Source of the DNA: Entomortierella parvispora
Taxonomy: Eukaryota > Mortierellomycota > Mortierellomycetes > Mortierellales > Mortierellaceae
Assembly: GCA_963573315.1 (NCBI GenBank)
Contig: OY752151.1
Location: 1,364,001-1,428,000 of the forward strand
DNA length: 64,000 nt
Direction: 5' to 3'
Below the pieces are notes generated by a model. The model made no database searches and had not been told where the DNA came from. It saw only the letters and a list, made by a program, of their open reading frames with translations. A program made the translations under genes and the position numbers. Shown piece by piece: positions 12,201 to 22,196 of this stretch; the first letter of the stretch is position 1, and every line of letters starts with the position of its first letter.

Positions 12201-14598
12201 ATCAGACAAGATCAAGGCGTACTTGTCGAGGGCATCTCGTCCGGTAAGCTGACTAGGATCCTGTACTGTAACAGCTGTTGGGTCGACTTCCTCACTAAGC
12301 AGGAACTTTTGAACGCGTCCAAGAGCAACGTAGGCTTCGATACAAGAACTAATGATGTACGACATTAGGTGAGCGATGCTTTCCAATGTCAGAAATTCGA
12401 TCATTGTGCATACTCTCTTACCTGATGACGTTGGAAAACATTCCCAATGGGAATTGAAGCAGGTTGAAGAGAGTAATGGAGGTAAACACCACATCGGTCG
12501 TCATGGGTTGCTTCATAACCAAGGCGTAGACGAAGAATGTTGTGAGAGATACCATGAACGGAGTACACGCCCATGTAAAGTTCTGAACAGCGCCGAGGTA
12601 TCCAATCTTTTTCAACATCTCCAATTCCAAGTCGTTACGAATCGTCAACACCTTCTGCAAAAAAGTTCCTTCCCAAGCATAAAGCTTGATGACCTTGATG
12701 CCGTTCAGAATCTCGTTCATGAGTTTGATGCGCGAATCCTTGTTCTTCATCTGTTGTTGCTGCAGATTCTTCTGGATCAGTGAAAGTCGAGCGTTCAATG
12801 GGATCATGAGTAACATGACACCAACACCGGCAAAGATGGCAACTCCCATAGTTTTGTTGAGGAGATACAACGCGAGGACAATTTGAAAGATTCCACTCCA
12901 AACAACATGAAGATAGGTCACCAGATCCTGCAGACGCTGAGCATCAATTGACATGTGGTTCACAATCTCACCGACCTAAGTGAATAACAATTGTCACGTA
13001 GTGGATTAGATAAGAGAGAATGATCAATGCTCACAGTAAGTGCAAACTAATCCTTGACTTACGGTGAACTTTTGACGAGAAGAATTTGACAGATTCAAAG
13101 ACTTTTGATAAATGGCAGTGACGAGACCTGAACGGATGTGCATGCCGGTTCGGAAGCAAAGGTGGAAATACTGGTGCAATACCGTCGTTTGGGACAAACT
13201 GGATGCAAGCATCAGACAGGCGATCGTGTATCCTCTGTACAAAGGCAGTGGATCCTCAGACTTGTAGCTCCTGACAAATATCAAGAATTCTCTCAGCAGC
13301 ATCGGCTGAGAGAATCCAAGGAGGTCGTTGGCGAGTTTCCAGATACCGGCGATGTAGAAGGGTCTTCCGAAAGCCGACGAGATAGCTCTGATCAAGCTTG
13401 GACTATTTTTATAGGACGAACAGGCAATGCATAAGCCACGAGACCTTGAGAGTAACCACAAGAGCCATGCCTTGTTGTTTGTCAACTTACTGCTCCTTGG
13501 TTCGTTCTTTTTCCCAAGCCTCCGAGAATGACACTGATGCTGTCCTCGACTGATCTTGCTTCCTCAGAACCCACAAATCATCCATGGTCAACGGTTTGGA
13601 GTATCCCTTGCGCATTAGCTCCGTCACCCAGTGGAATGAAACAATCGAGTAAATATTGGCATCGTCTTCCGGGCATTTCGTCTATCATGCAATATTGGAA
13701 CAAGCCAGGGAGAAGGAGTCAGCGCCAGATGCTTCAAATGCAGACACAAAACAAACAAAGCAGCAATGTCAACAACAAACGCAACGACATCAAAACAGTC
13801 CAACCTAAAAAGTACTTACAAAGTCGTCCTCGCCCAGTCGAATGCCTGCATCCTTTCGCGCACCCTCGAGGGCAAACACCAAGAAGGTCAAAGCCAGCTT
13901 GCACCCGTACAGGTTGGTGTCTATTTGGCTAGTGCCGGCACATCCGATGACCAGGGTCCGAAGCCTGATCCCGGTGGCGATCATCGAAAGAGGCCAGAAC
14001 ACAAGAAGGGTGTTTGAAGACAGGAAACTCTTTTTGTTTTCAAGGACAGTCAAAGCCAAAGCAAAGGCAAGAACTAGTATCTCCAGAATGGCAGATGCAG
14101 CTTCCATTCCGAGCGATGACCCTTTGCGATCGGACTGGTCCACTGCAACAAGGGCTATCGTGACGCCCAGTAAGGCTACAATCCCGATCTATACATCAAA
14201 CAGAGAAGCAGAGGAGATCAGATCATGCACTCCGGCACCAAATACCGGAGTCTGTTTCAGAGCATTTACCAGCTTGAGGATCTGGCGCCAGCTCTTGGAA
14301 GGATGGTCTAGTGAGGCGCGCTTGGATAGATTGAAGTACCGCGGCACCCCTGCGGCTACCAGAAAGACGGCAGGCAACAGCCTGACCACTGTGTTTTCAA
14401 AACATGGTGTAAAGTCGGCTGGGCAATCAGGACTGAATGGGTCCAACAACCCCTGGAAAAAGTAGAATGGAGTGGAATGAAAATGAAATGAATGAATGAA
14501 TGAGCATGTGCTGTTTGCATTCACAACTAGGGTCTTGTTGTCTTGAGAAGAGCCTTGCTTACCCCCACGGTCTGCTGTTGGCATTGCCAGAAAGACAT
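9246..14598 (-). CDS. ABCC/MRP-type ABC transporter A (full length with TMD0)
   Basis: Ten exons on the minus strand: 14598-14563, 14452-14270, 14188-13820, 13681-13491, 13402-13063, 12975-12422, 12348-12002, 11910-10830, 10745-9974 and 9878-9246, giving 1501 aa. Proteins of this group (MRP1, yeast YCF1) export glutathione conjugates and other organic anions across the plasma or vacuolar membrane. Seen: a TMD0 (about 25-185), TMD1, NBD1 with Walker A GRVGSGKSS (about 637), LSGGQ (about 727) and the DDPLSAVD Walker B lacking the catalytic Glu, as usual in this family. TMD2 follows, then NBD2 with GRTGAGKSS (about 1296), FSVGQ and the intact LILDEATAAID. The donor of intron 7 is GTTGGA, weaker than the others, and that intron holds a 25-base A run on the transcript. 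Unlike B and C there is no insertion after Walker A in NBD2. Substrate unknown. Confidence 0.93.
11943..11967. repeat. Poly(T) homopolymer, 25 bases, inside intron 7 of transporter A
   Basis: Uninterrupted T run on the plus strand (A run on the transcript). It lies between the weak donor at 12001 and the acceptor at 11911. Confidence 0.9.
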
Positions 14599-15394
14599 TG
14601 TGCACGGATAAGACTGTGCTCTGTTGCTTTCTCCTTTGGTGTGATTTGTGCTTTGGGGGGAGGATAGGACAAGCGAGGGGCGATCAAAGCAAACGACACG
14701 AGAGGAGAGGAGAGAGGAGAGAAGCAACAAGAGCAAAAGAGAAAGGAGTGAGGAGAGTGTTGTCCTCGGTGCGGCCTGCCCTTTTATAGCCGTCGGGCGT
14801 GTTTTGAGTTGTCTGCCTCGAGGGCTGGATCGATCTTCAATTAGTAATAGAGGTGGTTCGGTACATGAACATGCTCGCTTGCGCAATTTGACGTGCGACA
14901 GGGATGTAAACAAAGACCGACCCCGCACGTTCGGAGAAGAAATAAGGTGCGGATGCGGTACACACGATTAGACCTGGTCTACTGCAAAGTGGGCAGTAGC
15001 AGACAGAGCGCACGACTGCGCTCATTTGGCGATCTGTTATTTTGCACGCTATCTCGCGTCAGGTCGCGTTGGCTGTGGAGGCCATTCGTTCCGCAGACCG
15101 AGGGAGACTTTCATTTGTAAGAGAGGAGAGAGGAGCGAGGACTAGAGGAGAGGACACGCACGCTCGAGAGATGAGATTTGAGCGCAGCCAGCTGGCGCAA
15201 GGGTGCTCTTTGTCCGACGAGGACGCCTCGGCAAGAAGATCAGGACGAAGGATCTCTTTTTTTGTCTGCGCTGTGCCTGTGTGTGAATGAAAGCAGTACG
15301 CACGTGACGGCTCGGCTTGGTTTGCCACCAATTATTCCAATGCATGCATCCCCTCATGCTTGTCTCTGTGTCTCCCGCCTGTCGACAATTGCCC
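14599..15394. other. Divergent promoter region, ABC transporter A / AlkB-like gene
   Basis: About 800 bp between two start codons pointing away from each other. It holds the TATA box at 14781-14788 for the transporter and a purine-rich GAGAGGAGAG tract (14699-14730). No TATA box was seen for the plus-strand gene. No further coding sequence seen. Confidence 0.6.
14781..14788 (-). promoter_or_regulatory. Probable TATA box of ABC transporter A
   Basis: Reads TATAAAAG on the minus strand, followed downstream by GGCAGGCC, 183 bp before the start codon. Nearly the same string occurs upstream of the perilipin gene near 24650-24665. Confidence 0.5.
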
Positions 15395-16598
15395 ATGGAC
15401 GAGCTCAATCAAGAGCTCTTTGGATCTTCTGATTCAGACTCGGACTCTGACTTTGGCCTGATCTCTCCTCCCTCCGACAAAAGTACCCATGACGAATTGT
15501 CAATGCACACGAACGAGAGGCACGACCCCATCTTCCAAAGCATCATGGACAGCCGCTTTGAGCGAGAAGACGTTGACGATCAACACCAAGACCACCGACA
15601 GCCTGTCCACTCGCCACATCCACATATACCCGGCTTAGTCCTCCATACCAACGTCCTGACTCACCAGGATCAATCCAGGCTTATGGAGCAGATCACTGCA
15701 CACCACTTTTTCAAAGGTGGCCAGCAAAACCAGGCCATGTGCTTTGGACCAAAAGAGCTTTTATGGATCCGGGACCTAGAAAATCGGCTCTGGGAGACGG
15801 GAGTCTTGAATGAACCCTACTGCGCATCCTCTTGGACTGCGAGGGTGCCATTGTTTGACCAAAGCATCATGAATCTGTATCAACCTGGTAAAAATAAGAA
15901 ATAAGCATTGGGCTTTGTGCTCTGTCCAACTGATTTTTGGACGCTCGGGGCTCGTTGTATCGCTATCCGATAAAACTAACATGTGTATTGACATTGATTA
16001 GGTGAAGGTATCAAGCCACACGTGGACTTGGCAAGGTGTGATTCTTGTCCCTGACGCAATGGGCGCCAAATCAACCATGGTTCTTACTTTCGGCCATGTT
16101 GCTCTTTTTTCTAGGTTTGACGATGGAATCGTAATTGTATCGCTAGTGTCGGGCATCAACATGGACTTTTACCCTGCTTTAAAACCCATGTCTCCGAATG
16201 ACCCCCCACAAGGCGACGATCGTACTGCAGGTGACGGTACACCTTTTGACAACAGCACCCCTGCTTCCTCCACCGGGATGATGAGCAGAGTTTCAGTAGG
16301 GAATGCCGCTGCCCCAACAACCACATCTTGTATTGCACCGCGACCTCAAGATCGGAATCCTGCGTATTCTGTCCGACTCGAGCCAGGATCGGTCGTCACA
16401 ATGCAAGATGTCGCTCGATATGGATGGGAACATGGGATTCAAGAGGTTATGGAAGACGAAACAGGCCACGGCGAGTACGTTAAGCGACAAATCAGAGTCA
16501 GCATCACGTTAAGAAAGATGCGTCAACAGGCGTGGGAGGTCGGTGGGTTAAATACACACCCGGGCGCTCTGAAGAACGGAGTGGCCGATAGGATATAG
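15395..16598 (+). CDS. AlkB-like 2-oxoglutarate/Fe(II) dioxygenase
   Basis: Three exons, 15395-15887, 16002-16035 and 16115-16598, give 336 aa. Members use 2-oxoglutarate, O2 and Fe(II) to remove alkyl groups from nucleic acids or proteins. Seen: an acidic Ser/Asp N-terminus, a helical part, then the jelly-roll core: FDQSIMNLYQPGEGIKPHVD with the HxD iron ligands, completed only by splicing exons 1 and 2. LVSGINMDF follows, then a low-complexity insert (about 185-245), LEPGSVVTMQDVARYGWEHGI with the distal His, and the RQIRVSITLRK strand with the Arg pair that binds 2-oxoglutarate. The ATG at 15395 has a good context; ATGs at 15344 and 15356 are alternatives. Which ALKBH class it belongs to cannot be settled by eye; the ALKBH4/7/8-type layout fits better than ALKBH2/3. 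Confidence 0.85.
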
Positions 16599-17146
16599 CG
16601 AACTCTATAAAAATATATATAACAGGAGGAGACAAGGTCGACCGCATGGTAGAGTTCCAGATAAAGAGGTTAGCCACCGTGCAAATATGCCGATAGTCAG
16701 GACCAGTCGTGGAGCCCGTAGTCTGATCGTCATTTTGGTTTCCGTGAGTCCTTTGCAAGCTGCTCTCAAAAAGGTATCGTTTTTGTCTTTAATTGGGCCA
16801 GGGATCACGGAGGTTCGCGTTTTTTCTTCTTTTTCTCTTTCTTCATTTGGATCAAGGCAAGAGCTTTTTCTGAGCCTTTTCTTTGGCTCATGGATGGATC
16901 TTAAAAGACCCCGGGATCCTGGCTCCCAATCCCAATGGGCTTTGACCCTTTGCCTTTTTCTTTCACTTCCTCTTCGACGACGAGGGGGGACCCTCCCGCT
17001 CGCGACCCAATTCATGTTCACCTCACTTTATAATCTGGACCTGCTCCTGGACCTTTTCCTTTTTCAATCCTTCTTTCTCCATTCCAGCAAGATTTCCAAC
17101 AACGAACAATTTTTTTTAATTCACAGACGTACATTACAATCCAATC
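16599..17146. other. Intergenic AlkB-like / coiled-coil gene
   Basis: Short AT tract after the AlkB-like stop, then strongly pyrimidine-rich sequence (16790-17120) that looks like promoter and leader of the next plus-strand gene. Open frames here are low complexity and show no family resemblance. Confidence 0.5.
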
Positions 17147-18621
17147 ATGGACTCTCGCGTTGCAAACCTGCCAGCTTATGTGGTAAAGCACCTACAAAGA
17201 ACAATCTCGCTTTCCAATCAGACTGCGGAAGGCTAAGCTTCAAAATGAAAATAGGTCCATCTCACTCACCACCCCTTCCTCATTTTCCTCACCTTCCTTT
17301 TCTTTCAATGGTCAAACTCACGGTAGCCCGTCGAGGCACGAGCAGAAGTGTTCGACTTTCAAAAGGTAGCCATGAAACTCCGAGAGCTAGCAACGGAAGA
17401 GATGGTTGAGCAAGATCTTCGAGACCAGGAAGCTCATCGACAAGGGGGAGTCATGATGGAGCAAACGGATGCAACTTCTGCTGAAAACGTGGTCGATGGT
17501 GCCCATCATTCAAAATCTGCGACTATGGACTCGTTCTCCTGTGGACAAACTGCAGAATACCATCACTCGACAACACTAGAAGCAATAGAAGGTGAGCAAG
17601 AGCTGGACCAGCTTGAGGTGGATGAAGAGGGTTCTGCAGAGGATCAGTTCCAACAAGGGCAATACCAGGACTCTTACCACGCTTCTGAGGGGACGGCCAT
17701 GGAACAGTCTGTGCCAGTCATCGAAGAGGGGTCTCAGCAGGCTGAGGCTGCTCTTGAACCTGCGGCCAAGCAGATCGAGATCTTGCCCTTGCTCGACATC
17801 ACGGGTGAACTTCGATTCGTCAAGGAACGCCAAACCTTCCTCTCAAAGGAGGGTCGTCCCCACGGAGACATTGAATGGGCTGCCTTGCACGAGGTACAAA
17901 AAAAAATTCCTGTGGGCCCAGTTTGGATGTTTTGTTAAAAAAGAAAAAAAAGCAGGAGTCTCTCACAAAAGTCATCTTCTAAACCCATAATCTCTTGCTC
18001 TCTTTTTTTTTGCGTTTGTAGTTGGAACAATCCACCCTGGCTCTAGTTAGCTCTCGCAAGGCCCTGAGTGAGAAACAACGGCAACTTGCACAGCTTGATG
18101 CTGGTGACCAAAGGTACTAAGCTCAAAGCGAGCGCGTCTATAATGAGGACGTCATTGTCAAGCCAACTCTTTTTGATTAACACTATCCTGTTTTCCATAC
18201 ATAGATCCGTGGCGATGCACTCCGAGGTCTTTCAGCTGACGGCAGAGAGCAAACAAAAGGAACATCAGTGGAGCGTCATTAAGGAGGCGTACTACCATGA
18301 TTTCGTCATTGCCGCCATCAAGGCTGCAGCAGCTCAAGCCGCTCAGGCTCATGAAGCCCTGAAGGGTAAGCGCGAGCATGAGAATCATTCATCGGAGATA
18401 TAGATCGATAGCAAGCGATTGACCAATGATCTGATATCCATCCACTTTTTTATCTGCATGTTCTCTGAACAACCCACACAGCAAGCGTCGAGCAAGATAT
18501 CCAGCTATTGAGGACCCAGATCGCAACTCTCCAGAAACAACTGGACACTGTGGCTCACAGAAGGAAGCAGATGCTTGTCGATGCTGAAGAGCAAACCCGT
18601 ATCATGCGGGGCGCCCATTAA
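17147..18621 (+). CDS. Conserved-looking coiled-coil protein of unknown function
   Basis: Five exons: 17147-17182, 17327-17893, 18022-18113, 18205-18365 and 18482-18621, giving 331 aa. Every splice keeps phase. The N-terminus joins to LPAYVPVEARAEVFDFQ; an acidic Gln/Glu-rich middle follows (about 60-150). The C-terminal half is predicted helical from its heptad-like pattern (HELEQSTLALVSSRKALSEK, then KAAAAQAAQAHEALKASVEQ and a final helix rich in Gln and Arg). No catalytic motif and no membrane segment seen. I do not recognise the family; it could be a cytoskeletal or trafficking adaptor, but that is only a guess from composition. Confidence 0.7.
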
Positions 18622-18834
18622 GAAACTTCCGACGAAACCCAGGGGTGGGATCCAGATTCTGGGAATCAGATCCTACGACCGAAGCGCAGATTCCATAGCC
18701 ATCTCCATTTCATGGATGATCTCTGGTTTCTTTGTAGGACAATAAAACCCGAAATATGTTGACATGGGATCCCATCGGCTGAAGGTCTACCAAGAAAAAG
18801 TCTACAAGATGAGAGTGAGAGTTGCTCGGATCCA

Positions 18835-18841
18835 TATATAA
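18835..18841 (+). promoter_or_regulatory. TATA box of the secreted His-rich protein gene
   Basis: TATATAA lies 80-86 bp upstream of the start codon at 18921, a plausible core promoter spacing. Confidence 0.55.
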
Positions 18842-18920
18842 TCTCGACTCGAATTATCGCACCCATTCTCCAGATACTTTTCTCATCGCTTGTCCCTTTC
18901 ACCACCCGTGCCGCGCGAAA

Positions 18921-19694
18921 ATGGTTTTCGGTATCCAGCATCTCTTCGTTTTAAGCTGTGTGTCGGTCACGGCCGTTATGGCCCAAGCAGTGCCACCTCC
19001 AGGGTCGCTTGCGATTATGGCACCTGTTTCACCGACCCCTCTCCCCACTTCTGATGGTCATCATCACAAACCACCTCATCATGCTCACCACCACCATGTC
19101 CCCAAGGATATGGATTCGATGGCCATGAATCCTCGCGACACCGATCATGGTGGGCAAGAACCTCCTCTCCAGCTCGTCTGCCCCAGCGCAGGATTTTTTT
19201 GCGAGTCAACTTTGATCGACTACACGCGCTCCCATTCCAGACTCTATCCCATGATGTCACCAAAGCCACCCATGGACTCATTCGCTCGTGCAGCTCTCGT
19301 TGGCGTCTTTGGAGGCATCGGAGGCGGTCAAGACGGTGGATCCCCAGAGGCAAACGGCTACTTTGTGTGCCCGACCGATCACCGTCAAGATCCAGTCCTG
19401 ATCGCAAAGTGCCCTCAAATGGGCTGTCAGAAGGACTATTGTGTCGGCGGCGGTCCCGCCACAGTACCCGAGAAACTCGAGTCTGGGGATGGTCTCTACT
19501 GCGGAAAGACCATTCGTCGCGCTCTCAGAGTCGGTCAAGACAGCAATAGCTACGACAGTGAGGATGGCGACGCGAGCGAGTACCTTGGAAACAATTTATA
19601 CTACTTTCTAGGCTCTCAAGGTGTCAATCTCGGTCCCTGTCCTGGTCGGTGCGTCAATGCTGGCGCTGGTGTGCCAGACTATTGCGAGGCGTAA
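18921..19694 (+). CDS. Secreted His-rich, Cys-containing small protein
   Basis: Intronless, 257 aa. The first 22 residues (MVFGIQHLFVLSCVSVTAVMAQA-like) form a typical signal peptide with cleavage likely after AQA. A His/Pro-rich stretch follows (about residues 45-60, with runs HHH and HHHH). The mature part has about a dozen cysteines in motifs such as CPSAGFFCES, CPQMGCQKDYC and CPGRCVNAGAGVPDYCEA at the C-terminus, suggesting disulfides in an extracellular protein. Gly-rich loops occur near 135-145. No known domain recognised. A metal-binding cell wall or secreted protein is possible from the His tract; an effector-like role is speculation. It faces the 3' end of the verprolin gene. Confidence 0.75.
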   Translation: MVFGIQHLFVLSCVSVTAVMAQAVPPPGSLAIMAPVSPTPLPTSDGHHHKPPHHAHHHHVPKDMDSMAMNPRDTDHGGQEPPLQLVCPSAGFFCESTLIDYTRSHSRLYPMMSPKPPMDSFARAALVGVFGGIGGGQDGGSPEANGYFVCPTDHRQDPVLIAKCPQMGCQKDYCVGGGPATVPEKLESGDGLYCGKTIRRALRVGQDSNSYDSEDGDASEYLGNNLYYFLGSQGVNLGPCPGRCVNAGAGVPDYCEA

Positions 19695-19872
19695 AAAAAA
19701 AGAAAAAAAAAAAAGAATTCCAATCTCGAATCTCAAGAGCGGCCAACAGTCTTCCCTATCAACATTCATTCAATCCTGCGCCTTGTCGCCCCCTCCAGAG
19801 CATCAAAATAAAAACCACTCCCAACAATTCTGTTTTTGAGAGGAGAGTTGTTTATTGGTATTGTCCATATTA

Positions 19873-21722
19873 CTAATACCGACCTCCACCTGGGACGGGC
19901 GGAGGGGGTGGTGCTCTTCCTCCTAATGCTCCTGATAACGAAGACAGATCCAGTGGTATCGCTAGAGTAGGAGTGAAAAGTAAAAAAAAAAGTCCAAAAT
20001 TTAGTGCAAGGAAACAAATACCAGATAATCTAGCAGCAGTCAATGACAATCCACGTACAGCTTCCTGAAGAGTTCCCACTAGGATATACTTTGGATCTAG
20101 GATGACCACTTGGTCGAGGTGCCGGAAAGTCATGAGCTAATCTAAACGTCCATCGTCCCTCTGTCGCTGGAGGTTCTGCTAGAACAAAACAAATATCCAA
20201 AAACACAACATGTGTCAGTATTTCAATCAAAAGGACACATTACCCACGACTCTTTGGTAGTCAAATTTTTCGTAGAAACGTACCGTGTCTAGGCGGAGCG
20301 GCGATAGGAGACATAGGTCGGATGTCAGCTCTTTGAGGAGCAGATCCTGACCTTGGCCTTGACCCTGATCCCGGTAATACTGGCGGTGCACGCGTTCTGT
20401 TTGGAGGCGTGACGGTGACAATGGGTGAGGGCAAAGCTGGGGAAGCCCGATTTGGCTGCTGTGGAGGCGGACGACCCGGCGTTCCTGGCGTTGGCCTCAA
20501 TGGTGTCGCAGGCGATGCTGTGCCGTTGCTTCTAGGAGGGGGTGGCGGTCCTGCTTTCCTTGGAGGGGGCGGAGGAGCAGGCGACCGGGATGGCAGTGTG
20601 TAGGGGATTGCTGGGACTGTGCGACCTGGTGTGGGGGGTGGTGGCGGCACCGGGCGTGCTGGTGATGCGTTGGCGGGAGGTGGGGTTGGGACAGATCGAC
20701 CTGGCGCAGGAGGCTGGGCCCGTCCTGGGAAACTATGAGGTGTAACTGTTGTCCTTACTGGAGTGTCGATAGAGGGCGGTCTAGGCACGCCCCTCAAGGG
20801 AGCTCCATGAGGGTTGCTGGCACCGTTACTGCTGCTCGAGGAGTGGTCCGCTACATGGTAGGGACATGGAAAATAAGAGCAGATTAGTTAGAACAGAAAA
20901 GAGAGACAGACACGCCCATGCGACAAACCCACTCTCGTCTCTGAGGTCATTGTGTAACTGTGCTGACAGGCAGTTGCGTCGAGCTGCGTCGCGTTGGGTC
21001 GAGTTGGGTTGGAGAACAATGAACAAAAAAAAAAAAGGAGTTGGGACTCGTGATGACCCGCATGCTCACAACGCATGGCGGTCTCTCACTCACTCTGTCT
21101 GTCTGTCTGCTCATCGCCATCGTCTGCCCATGCCCATGCTCATGCTCATGCTCATGCTCATGCTCATTCAAAGGTTGGAAGCAAACTTCTACAGCAGTGT
21201 CCTTGTCCTAGTCTCCAAGTGCTTACCTCCTGTATCCAGCCCTCCTGGTCGACTCTTCAACTTTGGCATCCCTCCTGCAAAGAGTCCTCCAAGTTGAGGC
21301 GCTCCGTTACTTGTGTTGGCATTCGAGCCCGCTGAACCTCCTCCTCCACCACCACCACCTCCACCTCCCACAGGCGGTGGTCTGGGTATGGATCCTGCTC
21401 CAGAACTTGAGCTCGTTTTGGCGGCAGCTGTGTTTGAAAAAGAAAGGCCAAACGCAGTCAGTAAACCTGGGCTATTGTAGTTTTGGTCAAAGCGCCTGTC
21501 TGGGGTTCTGTTGACATGGGTGAATGGAATGCTGGCCATACCGACGATGGGCGCAGAGCGATCGTTGGTCACGGCCTTCTTGAGTTTCTTTCCACCCTGA
21601 ATCTGATTCAGAAGCGCATTTCGGTCTTTGGACGGGGGAGGGAGAGCGGCAGCAGCGGGCGGTCCGCCACCTGGAGGAGGAGGGGGAGGGGGAGGGGGAG
21701 GTGGCGGGGGTGGAGAAGGCAT
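19873..21722 (-). CDS. Verprolin/WIP family actin regulator
   Basis: Four exons on the minus strand: 21722-21227, 20850-20284, 20178-20059 and 19961-19873, giving 423 aa. Verprolin binds actin and WASP and organises cortical actin patches for endocytosis. Seen: an N-terminal run of about 14 prolines, then a WH2 actin-binding motif (about 33-55: DRNALLNQIQGGKKLKKAV), a Gly run (about 125-135), long Pro/Ala/Arg-rich regions (about 170-355), and the WASP-binding C-terminal box GRWTFRLAHDFPAPRP followed by KVYPSG, ending APPPPPVPGGGRY. Exons 3 and 4 join in phase to give a tail like that of WIP. The start codon directly precedes the polyproline run. Confidence 0.88.
21135..21164. repeat. (CATGCT)5 hexanucleotide repeat
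   Basis: Five perfect copies within the first intron of the verprolin gene (intron 20851-21226). Confidence 0.9.
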
Positions 21723-22196
21723 GTGTTGACGATTGAAAGCAAGGGTGATTGAAAGCAAGGGCGAATGAAGAGAAGGGAAACGAGCAGAAGGAAAAGGTGA
21801 TGGAGAGAGAGACCTAACGACCAAAGAAGAAGAAAAAAAAAAAAAAAAAAAAAAAAAGCAGGCGACACAGACACACACAACGCCCCGTCTGTCGCCCAAT
21901 GGCACGTCATGCAGCCATCCATCAACTGGAATCTCGCGTTTTGACCGCGTCTTTTTTTTTTTTTTTTTTTTTTTTGTTCCTCCTCTCTCTCCTCCCTCTT
22001 CCAAACTCGCCTTCCCACGGCACCATCTCCTTCTTCTTCTTCAACTGAAATTCGCAAAAGCCTCAGACACAGATAGCAAACTGACAGTTGTGTGTTTTCT
22101 GGTTTTTTTTTAATCGTTGCAATTTTTTTTCTTTTTTTTTTTTATCGTCTAAAAGGTTTGTTCATAAGGTGAGTGGTGAAGCCATAATCTCTTCTT
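21723..22196. other. Verprolin upstream region / perilipin 3' flank with facing A and T runs
   Basis: Contains a 25-base A run (21833-21857) and a 24-base T run (21952-21975) 94 bp apart, which are complementary. Downstream (22105-22144) the perilipin 3' flank is T-rich. No gene seen. Confidence 0.8.
21833..21975. repeat. Inverted homopolymer pair A25 ... T24
   Basis: A25 at 21833-21857 and T24 at 21952-21975 could pair over about 24 bp around a 94-nt loop in either DNA or the verprolin leader RNA. Confidence 0.8.
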
